Shown piece after piece: positions 25,692 through 35,096 of a DNA stretch of 64,000 bases (the first letter of the stretch is position 1; every line of letters starts with the position of its first letter). The translations under genes were made by a program, and so were the position numbers. The stretch lies in assembly GCA_016780065.1 (NCBI GenBank), contig JADHML010000004.1, forward strand, positions 1-64,000, in the 5' to 3' direction. The stretch comes from Flavobacteriaceae bacterium. GTDB lineage: Bacteria > Bacteroidota > Bacteroidia > Flavobacteriales > Flavobacteriaceae. The notes below the pieces were generated by a model. The model saw only the letters and a list, made by a program, of their open reading frames with translations. It was not told where the DNA came from and did not search any database.

Positions 25692-25870
25692 TTTTCTAAG
25701 CTGCCATCAAAGACCTTAACATCACCTATACAATAAGGAGCGCTCCTGCCATTTTAACAAAATCTGACAGGTTAAAACATGTAATTCTCTCTTTTCAAGC
25801 TCTTTTTTTGTTGAGTATATAAATTGTATAGTGTAGAATTAAGGTATTAACAATTACCTTCCTTTATATT
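25692..25870 (+). promoter_or_regulatory. susC upstream region with inverted repeats
   Basis: The 179-base spacer contains CTATACAAT (25726-25734) with its reverse complement ATTGTATAG (25823-25831), a TGTAGTG-like element ATTGTATAGTGTAGAATTAA (25823-25842), and a perfect six-base inverted repeat AAGGTA-(N8)-TACCTT (25841-25860). I place the susC promoter and regulator sites here but cannot fix the transcription start. Confidence 0.45.
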
Positions 25871-25906
25871 GTGACATCATTTCTATTCATGTTAAACAAA
25901 CCAATA

Positions 25907-28888
25907 ATGAAACAAATTCTAAATTTAATTCTGATTTTAAACCTTGGGTTTTTGGGGTTTGCTCAGAATGTCTCAATTTCTGGTGTTATTTATGATGCCG
26001 ACACAAGTCAACCCTTACCTGGAGCTACCGTTCTAGTTGTTGGTACTAATAATGGCACTACCTCTGATTTTGATGGAAACTTTTCATTAGAAGCTGCAAA
26101 AGGGGCTTCTATCTCAGTTAATTATGTTGGGTTTAAAACACAAATACTTGTTGTTAATGACTCCAACCCGTTAACAATACAACTACTACAAGACAACAAA
26201 CTAGACGAAGTAATCGTAGTTGGTTATGGTACTCAAAAACGAAGCAATCTTGTAGGGTCTATTGCAACCATTGACGTTGAGAAAGCCACTCAGATTCCCA
26301 CTACCAATGTTACTGAGCTTTTACGTGGAAGGGCTGCTGGGGTACAAGTAAATCTTGGTGATGCACGCCCTGGGGGTTATTCTAACATTGTAATTAGAGG
26401 AAATGTTTCTGTAGCCGGAGGTAACAGTCCACTTATTATTGTAGACGGATTGCCCTATGATAATCTTAACGATATATCGCCTGATGATATATCAAGTGTT
26501 GAGATTTTAAAAGATGCTGCATCAACCGCAATTTATGGTGCTCGTGCTTCTAACGGAGTTGTTTTGGTTACCACCAAAAAGGCTAGAGAGGGTTACAAAA
26601 GCTTTAATTACTCTGCATACGTAACCACTCAAACCCTCACCAAGAACTTTGAAATGTATGACGCTCCTGGTTTTTTCAATTACCGCATGGATGCCTGGAG
26701 GGCTAGAACAGGAGTTCCTAACCCCCCTTTAAGTTTTGTATGGGATGACTTTGAACTAGAGTTTATTGAAAACCAAAATTTTGTTGATTGGGAAAGTTTG
26801 GCCCTCAACGATGCTTTGTTGACAAATCATTCTTTAAGTTATTCTTCTGGAACTGAAAAAACTCAAGTATATTCAAGTATAAACTACTTTTCACAAGACG
26901 GAATTATTCCAAATTCTGGATTTGACAGATTGCAATACAAATTAAACTTTAGCCAACAATTGACCGATCAGTTGAGCATGGAAGCGATAATCAATATTCA
27001 AAATGCCAATCAAAGTCGTGAAACAGGCGGTTTATTTCTTTCAAGTTTAAGCCCCATCGCCAAACCCTATGACGATAATGGAAATTTGGTAAAATATTAT
27101 TTTGGTGAATCAAACTCTGTTGCTGTAAATCCCTTGTGGGACCAAAGAGAATCTATTGATGAAACAGAGACCAATCTGACCGATTTTAGTTTGCGTTTGA
27201 ATTATCAGATATCACCAAAACTTTCATATTCATTTAAATCATTTTTCAGAAACCGAAACACCGACCAAGGGACTTATCGTTCTTCCTTGCATTCCTCTGG
27301 AGATGAAGGAAACAATGGAATTGGCGTGTTAATCGACACTCAGTACAAACAATTATTGATTGAGCACATCTTGAACTATGATATTCTAAAAAACGATATT
27401 CACAATCTTGATTTTACAGGGGTTCATGCTTATGACGAACAAAATTTTAAGTTCAATGAGCTAGTAAAATCTGATTTTGTAAATGATGCACTTTCGTACA
27501 ACGGTCTCGCCTCTGAATTACTTGCAAACAATCGTGACGTTTGGAGAAGGAGAGTTTTATCCTTTATGGGAAGGTTTCGCTACTCGTTTAAAGACAAATT
27601 CCTTCTTGAGTTTACAACGCGAGCGGACGGAGCGTCTGTATTTTCCGAAAACAACAAATGGGGTTTCTTCCCTGCAGTCTCTGTTGCATACAAATTTGAG
27701 GAAGATTTAGAAATAGATGCAATCGACCAACTCAAGCTCCGCCTAAGTTACGGTGCGACTGGAAATCAAGGAATCAACCCTTTAGAATCTCTTGGGGTCG
27801 CTGATTATAATCCATACGTTTTTGGAACTTCTACTGTAAGCGGTTCTTCTGCATCTTCTCGTCTTAGAAATCCAAATTTGAAATGGGAAACAACTACCAC
27901 TCTCAATGCGGGTGTTGATTTTGCGTTTCTCAACAATAAGATTAGAGGTACTTTTGAGTATTACAAAGCCAATACGACCGATCTTTTGTTGGACAGACAG
28001 TTGGCATCGTCAACTGGATATAGTGTGACACGTTTTAATGTTGGTGAACTTCAAAATACTGGCTTAGAATTATCACTTAACAATTCTATTATTCAAAAAA
28101 AGGATGTTTCATTTGACCTAGGATTTACTTGGTCTACAAATGAAAACGAAATCGTTGCATTGACTGGAGAAACTCAGGTTGATTCCGAAACGGGAGAAAC
28201 GTATTTTATCGACATCACAGAATCTAATGGAAGAAGGCTGTCCATAGGTCAATCTATAAACAACATATGGCTTCCAGAATATGCAGGAATTTATCAAGAA
28301 TCCGACTTTTTGGACGGCAGCCCTATAACACCTGAAGTGGGGGCAAAACCAGGTCACATTCGTGTAGTTGATCAAAATGGTGATGGAAAAATCGACGACG
28401 ATGACAATATATTCATAAACACTGATCCTGATTGGTTTGGATCTATTAATACCACTCTTAGAGTCAAAAATTTTGACATCTTCATGGACTGGTATATTGT
28501 GCAAGGTGTTACAAGAATCAACTCTGTGTTGTCTAACGGGGAGTTTTGGAAAGCATCGCTCAACGGGCCTGTGGTGCCCTATTATACCGATGCTAACCCA
28601 TCTACAGAATGGCCTAAAGCCAATGCGGCACCCGCTTGGTTAAAGCACTTGAACTCTTTTGCAGCTCAAGACGCTTCTTACATGCGCTTACGAACTTTAT
28701 CTGTTGGATATAATTTTGGGGAACGTTTAAATCAGCTCTTGAATACAACGAAGGGAAGATTGTACTTTACAGGAACAAACTTAATTACTGTAACAGACTT
28801 TTTATCATATTCTCCTGAGCAAGATTTAAGAGAGGGTGTATTCCCAGAAACATTAAATCTTACAGTTGGACTAAACCTAACATTTTAA
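25907..28888 (+). CDS. susC: SusC-like TonB-dependent glycan importer
   Basis: With the ATG at 25907 the protein has 993 residues and a clean signal peptide (MKQILNLILILNLGFLGFAQ). An in-frame start at 25871 would add 12 residues with no signal character. A carboxypeptidase-like beta-sandwich follows (ISGVIYDADTSQPLPGATVLV), then the TonB plug region with EVIVVGYGTQKR and the conserved SVEILKDAASTAIYGARASNGVVLVTTKK, then the 22-strand barrel ending in an aromatic (LTVGLNLTF). The next gene, susD, starts nine bases later. It should take up laminarin fragments across the outer membrane using TonB energy. Confidence 0.93.
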   Translation: MKQILNLILILNLGFLGFAQNVSISGVIYDADTSQPLPGATVLVVGTNNGTTSDFDGNFSLEAAKGASISVNYVGFKTQILVVNDSNPLTIQLLQDNKLDEVIVVGYGTQKRSNLVGSIATIDVEKATQIPTTNVTELLRGRAAGVQVNLGDARPGGYSNIVIRGNVSVAGGNSPLIIVDGLPYDNLNDISPDDISSVEILKDAASTAIYGARASNGVVLVTTKKAREGYKSFNYSAYVTTQTLTKNFEMYDAPGFFNYRMDAWRARTGVPNPPLSFVWDDFELEFIENQNFVDWESLALNDALLTNHSLSYSSGTEKTQVYSSINYFSQDGIIPNSGFDRLQYKLNFSQQLTDQLSMEAIINIQNANQSRETGGLFLSSLSPIAKPYDDNGNLVKYYFGESNSVAVNPLWDQRESIDETETNLTDFSLRLNYQISPKLSYSFKSFFRNRNTDQGTYRSSLHSSGDEGNNGIGVLIDTQYKQLLIEHILNYDILKNDIHNLDFTGVHAYDEQNFKFNELVKSDFVNDALSYNGLASELLANNRDVWRRRVLSFMGRFRYSFKDKFLLEFTTRADGASVFSENNKWGFFPAVSVAYKFEEDLEIDAIDQLKLRLSYGATGNQGINPLESLGVADYNPYVFGTSTVSGSSASSRLRNPNLKWETTTTLNAGVDFAFLNNKIRGTFEYYKANTTDLLLDRQLASSTGYSVTRFNVGELQNTGLELSLNNSIIQKKDVSFDLGFTWSTNENEIVALTGETQVDSETGETYFIDITESNGRRLSIGQSINNIWLPEYAGIYQESDFLDGSPITPEVGAKPGHIRVVDQNGDGKIDDDDNIFINTDPDWFGSINTTLRVKNFDIFMDWYIVQGVTRINSVLSNGEFWKASLNGPVVPYYTDANPSTEWPKANAAPAWLKHLNSFAAQDASYMRLRTLSVGYNFGERLNQLLNTTKGRLYFTGTNLITVTDFLSYSPEQDLREGVFPETLNLTVGLNLTF

Positions 28889-28897
28889 AAAACCAAG

Positions 28898-30526
28898 ATG
28901 AAAAATTTTCGATTACTTTATATAACCTTGACTTTTGCAGTAGTAACCTCTTGCTATCAAGATGACTTTCTAAAGGACGAGCTACTCACTAATAACTCTG
29001 TGGATTTTCTTTACAGCAGCTCTGAAGGGATTTCGAACGCTGTCGTGGGACTCTATTCTTTAAATCGTGAGCCTTATGTCCGTGATTGGTTTAACGGTGC
29101 CATTCCTTTAATCCTTCAGGCTAAGAGTGATATTGCCGCCGGAGTTGATGGAGAAATTTCTCTCTTTAGCAACTGTTTTTGGGGTTGTGGTCTTGATGGA
29201 GATTATGGAACCGAAGCAGCATTTGGCTTCTTCTGGGGACACAATTATAAGATAATAGACATTACCAACTCTATAATCCAAGGAGGTGATGCACTTGTGC
29301 AGGCTGGGAACTCAAGTAGTGAGCTCGCTGTAAGTCTGGCAGAAGCCAGAACTTTTAGAGCTCATGCTTATTTCACTCTGTACAGAATGTTTCAAAACAT
29401 TTATGTCAAAATGGAACCTACCACGCCAGAAACGGCCTTTGATAGGGTTTCAAAAAAGTCATCCAAAGACGAAATCTTCAACTTGATTCGCGAAGACCTA
29501 AAGTATGCCAGCGACAATCTTTCTTATACAACATCTCAATTTGGACGGTGGAACAAAGGAGCTGTCGATCACTTACGAGCAAAAGTTGAAATGTGGTACG
29601 GAGATGACGCAATTGATGATGAAGGAACTACAGGCTATGAAGCAGCAGCTGAAATAGTTGACGATATTCTTGCAAACGGACCCTATGCTTTGGTTGATCC
29701 TGAGCAAGTTTTTGCTGGAGAGTTGATGCATTCAGAGACGCTTTTTGCCATCAATTTCGAAAAGAACACCATCGGAGGTGGAGACTGGCACCAGATGAAC
29801 TGGCAGACAGTAGCACATTATTCCTCCGAAAAAGGTCTAAAACAGTCTGTTGAAAACGGAGGTGATGGTTTTGGTTTCATTTCCCTCAACCCTTATGCTG
29901 TCGATTTGTTGAACGAGAACCCAGCAGACAAAAGAATTGGCAACTATTATATTTTTGAATACTTATATAATGATCCTGCTACACTTCCTGCTGGAAAAAA
30001 CATTGGAGACCCTTTTGATAGATACGACAGGGACGACGAAGATGAATTTTTCGAATACTACAAAACCCAGGCTCCTGGTGTTATAAAGTTTTTGGATACT
30101 AATGCTGAGCCTACAGACCGTAATCACTTTAAAAATATTATGATTTATCGTTTGGCTGAAACTTATTTGCTTGGTGCAGAAGCTCATTTTGAAGAAGGTA
30201 ATTCTGCAAAGGCTCTTGATTATTTGAACGAGGTTCGTACAAGAGCTGGAATTCCGGCAGCAACGACTGTTTCCATTGAAACTATTTTTGAAGAAAGAGC
30301 CAGAGAGCTCGCTTTTGAAGGACAACGCTGGTATACTTTAAAAAGAAAGGGACTTTTGTTTGATTATCTGATTGATCACATGAATTCACCACTTCTTAAT
30401 GAATATTACGAAAATGCACATGTCAACCCAGTAGAGGTGTACGAACCCCACATGGTAAACCTTAAAATTCCACAAGGAGTGTTGGATTTATTAGGTGAGG
30501 GCTACCCCCAAAATACGGGCTATTAA
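28898..30526 (+). CDS. susD: SusD/RagB-like glycan-binding lipoprotein
   Basis: The 542-residue lipoprotein has lipobox VTSC (Cys19) and the SusD/RagB fold: N-terminal helices with ISNAVVGLYSLNREPYVRDW, a central LAEARTFRAHAYFTLYRMF block, and the C-terminal KALDYLNEVRTRAGIPA and EERARELAFEGQRWYTLKRKG blocks. It lids the SusC barrel and binds glycan. The four-gene group susC-susD-SGBP with the following terminator is one transcription unit. Confidence 0.92.
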   Translation: MKNFRLLYITLTFAVVTSCYQDDFLKDELLTNNSVDFLYSSSEGISNAVVGLYSLNREPYVRDWFNGAIPLILQAKSDIAAGVDGEISLFSNCFWGCGLDGDYGTEAAFGFFWGHNYKIIDITNSIIQGGDALVQAGNSSSELAVSLAEARTFRAHAYFTLYRMFQNIYVKMEPTTPETAFDRVSKKSSKDEIFNLIREDLKYASDNLSYTTSQFGRWNKGAVDHLRAKVEMWYGDDAIDDEGTTGYEAAAEIVDDILANGPYALVDPEQVFAGELMHSETLFAINFEKNTIGGGDWHQMNWQTVAHYSSEKGLKQSVENGGDGFGFISLNPYAVDLLNENPADKRIGNYYIFEYLYNDPATLPAGKNIGDPFDRYDRDDEDEFFEYYKTQAPGVIKFLDTNAEPTDRNHFKNIMIYRLAETYLLGAEAHFEEGNSAKALDYLNEVRTRAGIPAATTVSIETIFEERARELAFEGQRWYTLKRKGLLFDYLIDHMNSPLLNEYYENAHVNPVEVYEPHMVNLKIPQGVLDLLGEGYPQNTGY

Positions 30527-30574
30527 TTAATAAACACAATTAAACCAATAATTATAATTTAAATACTAATAAAA

Positions 30575-32179
30575 ATGAAAACACGATTAATTTTATTATT
30601 TTCACTATTACTTGTCTTTACTTCATGTAAAGAAGATGATAACGGAGGAGGAACCATCGTCATCCCTGGTCCAGACCCAGGCGAGACTGTTTTTATTGCA
30701 GCCCAGCCTAATCTAAATGATGGAGCTATTGAATTTGAAGTTACGGGCCCAAGCTTTGATGCAGATGATGCGGAAGATGCTACCAGAACCAATGGTGGTA
30801 CATGGAGTCGCTTCGGAGGCAATGACGAAGATGGTCACCTCGAAATTGAATATGCTGATAACCCTGCAAAAGACGATGTAAACGGCTCGGACAGAGTACT
30901 TAAGATAACTGAGCCAGAAGGTATTTTTGAATGGGCTGGTTTTTATTTCACTCTCAGCGAAGCAATTAATTTCCCTGATGGCAAAGAAGCAATCAAAATG
31001 GATTATTATTCTAATGCTGCTGGAACAAAAGTTGCCATCAAACTCGAGGATGAGCTTGCAAACGGAACTGAGGGAAAAGTAGCTACTTCTGACATCTATG
31101 CTGAAACTGAAGGAACTGGTTGGGAAACTCTTGTATTCAATCTTCCCGAAGGGAAAGACACAGACGGCGTATACAATACCCTTGTTATCATGCCCACAAG
31201 AGCAGATGGTGGAGTTGCTAATACTGCATATCTTGACAACATCGATTTCGCAACACCCAAAGAAGTTGTGGCTGCTGTTGATCCCACGGATGCTCCCGCT
31301 GCACCTTCGTATGCGGCAGCTGAAGTAATCTCTCTTTTCAGTGATGCTTATGAAGATGTTGCTGGTACGGACTTTAATACAGACTGGGGCTCAAATAGTG
31401 GTGCAGAAACGGTTACCATTGCGGATAATACAGTCCTTAAGTATGCCAATTTAGGTTTCCAAGGAACACAACTTTCAGCTGCACTAGATGTTTCATCTAA
31501 AACCAAGCTTCACGTTGACTTTTTTACTGGAAACGCCTCGGATTTAGACCTGTATCTAATCAGTACTGTTGATGGAAATGAAGTTGCGTATTCATTTGAT
31601 GTAGAAACAACTCCTGGAGAGTGGAATTCGGTTGATATTTCACTTGATCATTTTACAACAGGCGACAACCCTGTAGATTTGACTAAAGTAGATCAATTGA
31701 AACTGGTTGGTAACGGAACAGTTTACCTTGATAACATCTTCTTCTATGGAGGTGGAAGCCAAACAGGAACAGATTATAATGCTACTTTCGAGCCATTTGA
31801 AGGTTCTGGCGCTACATATGATGCCGAAACAAATGTTTACGAATTTCCTACTGGTGCACAAGCTTGGGCTGGTTTTGCCAACACTGATGCTTCAATCTAT
31901 CCGTTAGCATTTGTAAATGGAGGTAAAGTCACCTTCACTGCAGCTACAGCGGGTGTTGATATTGTAGTTAATTTCCGTTTTGAAAAAAATCCGTATCCTG
32001 ATGTAGACCCAGCTTTTAGTACTGCAAATGTGACTGTTTCAGGAACTACTGCTACTGAATATACTGTCGAAATACCACCTCGACCAGCTGAAGAAACATA
32101 TAGTTCTGCATTATTTTATCTTGTTACACAAGATCAAGCGCTTACAGCTTCTGATTTTGTAATCACATCATACGACTAA
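30575..32179 (+). CDS. Putative surface glycan-binding lipoprotein
   Basis: The 534-residue lipoprotein (lipobox FTSC, Cys18, followed by acidic EDD, a surface-export-like signal) has three beta-rich modules of about 150-170 residues: residues 45-220 and 240-390 with jelly-roll patterns ending in YLDNIDF and YLDNIFFYG, then 395-534 with a different sandwich. The modules resemble the binding domains of the T9SS protein at 19413. Third place after susC and susD is the usual SGBP position. It probably holds laminarin at the surface and has no catalytic residues that I can see. Confidence 0.75.
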   Translation: MKTRLILLFSLLLVFTSCKEDDNGGGTIVIPGPDPGETVFIAAQPNLNDGAIEFEVTGPSFDADDAEDATRTNGGTWSRFGGNDEDGHLEIEYADNPAKDDVNGSDRVLKITEPEGIFEWAGFYFTLSEAINFPDGKEAIKMDYYSNAAGTKVAIKLEDELANGTEGKVATSDIYAETEGTGWETLVFNLPEGKDTDGVYNTLVIMPTRADGGVANTAYLDNIDFATPKEVVAAVDPTDAPAAPSYAAAEVISLFSDAYEDVAGTDFNTDWGSNSGAETVTIADNTVLKYANLGFQGTQLSAALDVSSKTKLHVDFFTGNASDLDLYLISTVDGNEVAYSFDVETTPGEWNSVDISLDHFTTGDNPVDLTKVDQLKLVGNGTVYLDNIFFYGGGSQTGTDYNATFEPFEGSGATYDAETNVYEFPTGAQAWAGFANTDASIYPLAFVNGGKVTFTAATAGVDIVVNFRFEKNPYPDVDPAFSTANVTVSGTTATEYTVEIPPRPAEETYSSALFYLVTQDQALTASDFVITSYD

Positions 32180-32186
32180 TGATCTT

Positions 32187-32226
32187 TAAAAGCTATCCCG
32201 CCCTGGCGGGATAGCTTTTATTTTTA
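32187..32226 (+). terminator. Rho-independent terminator after the SGBP gene
   Basis: A 14-16 base-pair stem, TAAAAGCTATCCCGCC (32187-32202) with GGCGGGATAGCTTTTA (32205-32220), has a tight loop and a T-run following. It separates susC-susD-SGBP from the downstream enzymes; partial read-through would lower expression of the latter. Confidence 0.88.
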
Positions 32227-32238
32227 TTACCAACAACT

Positions 32239-33378
32239 ATGGCTAAATCCTTTTTTTCTTTTATTCTAACAATTTTAATTTCATCGAACGTTTCTTGTTC
32301 TAAAGATTCAAATTCAGATGTAAATCTTCGAATCGAACTTGGAGAGAATGGACTAGTCAATGCTACAGCAACTGCTGATGGAGCACTTAGTTACCGTTTT
32401 TCATTTGAAGACAATGCGGTGTTTGAAAACACCACAGGAACCTATGAATACACTTATTCAAATAAGGGAACTTATCTTATAGGTGTATGGGCTTTTTTTG
32501 ATCAACAAAAGACATCTTATTCCTATCAATCTGTTGAAATTGAAATTACCAATGCTGCCGGGGACTCCAACAACAATGGACCTATCGACACAAGTGAAAC
32601 GGTCACTGAATATTCAAATTACAGTTTGGTATGGAATGATGAATTTAATTACGACGGTGCGCCGTTAGATTCGCGTTGGCATTTACAATACAAACCGATC
32701 CTCGGTTGGGGGTGGGCTAACGGAGAACAACAGCACTATACCAGACGTCGAGATAACTCCTATGTAAGCGATGGGACACTCAAAATTGTCGCTAAAAGAG
32801 AAACTTATTCCTCTTCTGGAGTGACCAAATCATACACATCTGCTCGCTTAAACTCTAAGTATCAAATCGAATATGGAAGAATAGATGTCCGCGCCAAGTT
32901 ACCATCCAAGGGAGGTACATGGCCTGCGATTTGGACTTTAGGTACGAATGTCAACGAATTGGGGAATTACCATGGTAATAGTGATGGAGATGTAGGTTGG
33001 CCACGATGTGGGGAAATAGACATTTTAGAACAAAGAGGTTCCGAAAAAGATATTTTGTTGGGAACATTTCATTGGGGTGATACTCAACCTCCTTATAATT
33101 ATGGCTCTTATGGACAATCCAAAAGCACTTCGGCTTTAAACATTTCGGATGTAACTACGGACTTCCATTTATATTCACTTGTTTGGACCCGAACCAGCTT
33201 GAAAATTTACGTTGACAACAAATTTATAGTCTCTTTAAACAACAGCGCTAGTGTTCCGTTTGATAATCCACATTATCTTATTTTGAACCTTGCAATGGGT
33301 GGTGATTTAGGAGGAACCATACCAAGTACTTTTGATGAGGATGTTATGGAGATTGATTACGTCCGTTTTTACCAATAA
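32239..33378 (+). CDS. GH16 laminarinase lipoprotein
   Basis: The 379-residue lipoprotein has lipobox NVSC (Cys20), a PKD-like beta-sandwich at about 30-105 (ALSYRFSFEDNAVFEN), and a GH16 domain from about 125 with GEIDILE, giving E259, D261 and E264. Its domain is close to the GH16 at 21085: both share GTWPAIWTLG and NEQQHYT or GEQQHYT patterns. The lipid anchor suggests action at the outer-membrane surface, feeding oligosaccharides to SusCD. It sits directly after the terminator and has no strong promoter of its own that I can see. Confidence 0.9.
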   Translation: MAKSFFSFILTILISSNVSCSKDSNSDVNLRIELGENGLVNATATADGALSYRFSFEDNAVFENTTGTYEYTYSNKGTYLIGVWAFFDQQKTSYSYQSVEIEITNAAGDSNNNGPIDTSETVTEYSNYSLVWNDEFNYDGAPLDSRWHLQYKPILGWGWANGEQQHYTRRRDNSYVSDGTLKIVAKRETYSSSGVTKSYTSARLNSKYQIEYGRIDVRAKLPSKGGTWPAIWTLGTNVNELGNYHGNSDGDVGWPRCGEIDILEQRGSEKDILLGTFHWGDTQPPYNYGSYGQSKSTSALNISDVTTDFHLYSLVWTRTSLKIYVDNKFIVSLNNSASVPFDNPHYLILNLAMGGDLGGTIPSTFDEDVMEIDYVRFYQ

Positions 33379-33396
33379 TTCAATCATTCAAAAGTT

Positions 33397-33413
33397 TTGT
33401 AGTGGTAATGTTG
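33397..33413 (+). promoter_or_regulatory. TGTAGTG-type element before the sugar porter
   Basis: TTGTAGTGGTAATGTTG matches the two elements at 19313 and 19345 in the core TGTAGTG-(N2)-AAT and, like the first of them, continues with GT-n-G. It lies 128 bases before the transporter start within the 162-base spacer, and probably marks the start of the second PUL transcription unit. Confidence 0.4.
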
Positions 33414-33540
33414 AGTTTATTTACTTGTAAGTAGATGGTTAGTAGAGTGTTTTATGCGTGATCTATCATCTTAATTTTTAATTTTTGTACCGCTTAAAAA
33501 GGCCGCTTTTTAATTTTTAAAACCAAACCTGATAATAACA

Positions 33541-35085
33541 ATGACCAAAAAAACTCTTTTTATCGCTTTTGTAGTCTCGCTTGGGGGTTTTCTCTTTGGT
33601 TTTGATGCAGGTATTATTTCTGGAGTCATGTCCTATGCAGGCCCAGAATTTAATCTAAACGACACACAAACAGGTTGGGTGGTAAGTTCCCCCTCCTTTG
33701 CAGCCATGATAGCTATGTTGGTAGCTGGCCGCTTAAGCGATCGAGTGGGTCGAAAAAAAATATTACTAGTCGTTGCGTTTCTATACGCATTTTCTGCAAT
33801 TACTTCTGCTTATGCACTTTCTTATGAAGCCTTGTATTTGGCGCGGATGGTCGGAGGCCTGGCCTTTGGAGCCGCATTGGTCTTAGCACCTACATACATT
33901 GCAGAAATATCAACCGCTGAAAATCGAGGTACACTCGTTTCTGTACAGCAACTCAATATTGTCTTAGGTTTTTTTGCAGCCTTCTTAAGCAATTATTACT
34001 TTAATCAAAGTTACAGTTCAGGGGTGTCATCTCTGAATGAGCAAAATATTTGGCGTTGGATGTTAGGCGTAGAATTTTTGCCCGCCATCCTTTACTTTTT
34101 ACTATTGTTTTTTGTGCCAAAAAGTCCTAGATGGCTGTATACTCAAGGTCATGTTTCTCAAGCACAATCGGTATTAGAAACCATTCATGGATCTAAACAA
34201 GCAGCTTTAGAAATCCAAGGGATCGAAAAAAATATTACTGAAAATACCCAACAAAAGAAAACCTCCATTCGTGAATTGCTCCACCCGTCTTTGCGATTTA
34301 TTATGCTGGTGGGCCTAACCTTAGGGATCCTCCAACAGGTAACAGGGATCAATGCCATTTACTTTTATGCTACGTCCATATTCAAACAAACAGGTATTGG
34401 TACTGATGCGGCTTTCTCCACAGGGGTTTTATTGAGTTTTACAACAGTGGTTTTCACTCTGATTGCTATGTACTTAGTGGATCGCATGGGCCGAAGACCT
34501 CTTCTTGTCGTTGGTATGACAGGTATTGCTGTGAGTTTGCTTGTGTGTGCTTATGGTTTCAACCAAGCCAAATACCAACTTACTGCTCAAGAAATTACAA
34601 ACTTAAAGGGTATTGAATCTTTCAAACTAGCTGAATTTCAAGATCAAACTTATTACAGTGATGTAGCCTTTAAAAATGACATCAAAGAAGCCATAGGCAG
34701 TCAAGTTTATGCCAAACATGAAGGCGCTATTTTAGAAGCTGCCATTGAGATGAATGCCACCCTTGTCCTTATTGGAATTTTAGGCTTTATCGCATGCTTC
34801 GCTTTTTCTTTGGGCCCCGTGATGTGGGTCATGCTTTCTGAACTTTTTCCGAACCGTTATCGTGGATTAGCGATTGGCGCCATCGGCTTTGTCAACTCAT
34901 TTGCCAGTTGGACTATTCAACAAGTTTTTCCTTGGGAGTTGTCAAATCTAGGCAGCGCTCTTACGTTTTTGATATATGGCTCTATCGCAGCTGTTGGCGT
35001 TCTGTTGTTTGTTCGAATATTGCCTGAAACCCGTGGAAAATCCTTAGAAGAAATTGAAAATGAACTTGTGGCCAAGACCGCATAA
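33541..35085 (+). CDS. Sugar porter family MFS transporter
   Basis: The 514-residue protein has twelve membrane helices and the sugar porter signatures GRLSDRVGRKK after helix 2, PKSPRWL before the central loop, the QQVTGINAIYFYA stretch in helix 7, DRMGRRP after helix 8 and PETRGKSLEEIE at the end. A loop of about 60 residues before helix 10 (KGIESFKLAEFQDQTYYSDVA) is larger than in E. coli XylE but usual in Bacteroidota homologues. It likely imports glucose across the inner membrane with H+. It starts a run of tightly spaced genes reaching 46742. Confidence 0.88.
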   Translation: MTKKTLFIAFVVSLGGFLFGFDAGIISGVMSYAGPEFNLNDTQTGWVVSSPSFAAMIAMLVAGRLSDRVGRKKILLVVAFLYAFSAITSAYALSYEALYLARMVGGLAFGAALVLAPTYIAEISTAENRGTLVSVQQLNIVLGFFAAFLSNYYFNQSYSSGVSSLNEQNIWRWMLGVEFLPAILYFLLLFFVPKSPRWLYTQGHVSQAQSVLETIHGSKQAALEIQGIEKNITENTQQKKTSIRELLHPSLRFIMLVGLTLGILQQVTGINAIYFYATSIFKQTGIGTDAAFSTGVLLSFTTVVFTLIAMYLVDRMGRRPLLVVGMTGIAVSLLVCAYGFNQAKYQLTAQEITNLKGIESFKLAEFQDQTYYSDVAFKNDIKEAIGSQVYAKHEGAILEAAIEMNATLVLIGILGFIACFAFSLGPVMWVMLSELFPNRYRGLAIGAIGFVNSFASWTIQQVFPWELSNLGSALTFLIYGSIAAVGVLLFVRILPETRGKSLEEIENELVAKTA

Positions 35086-35096
35086 AAACGTTACAT

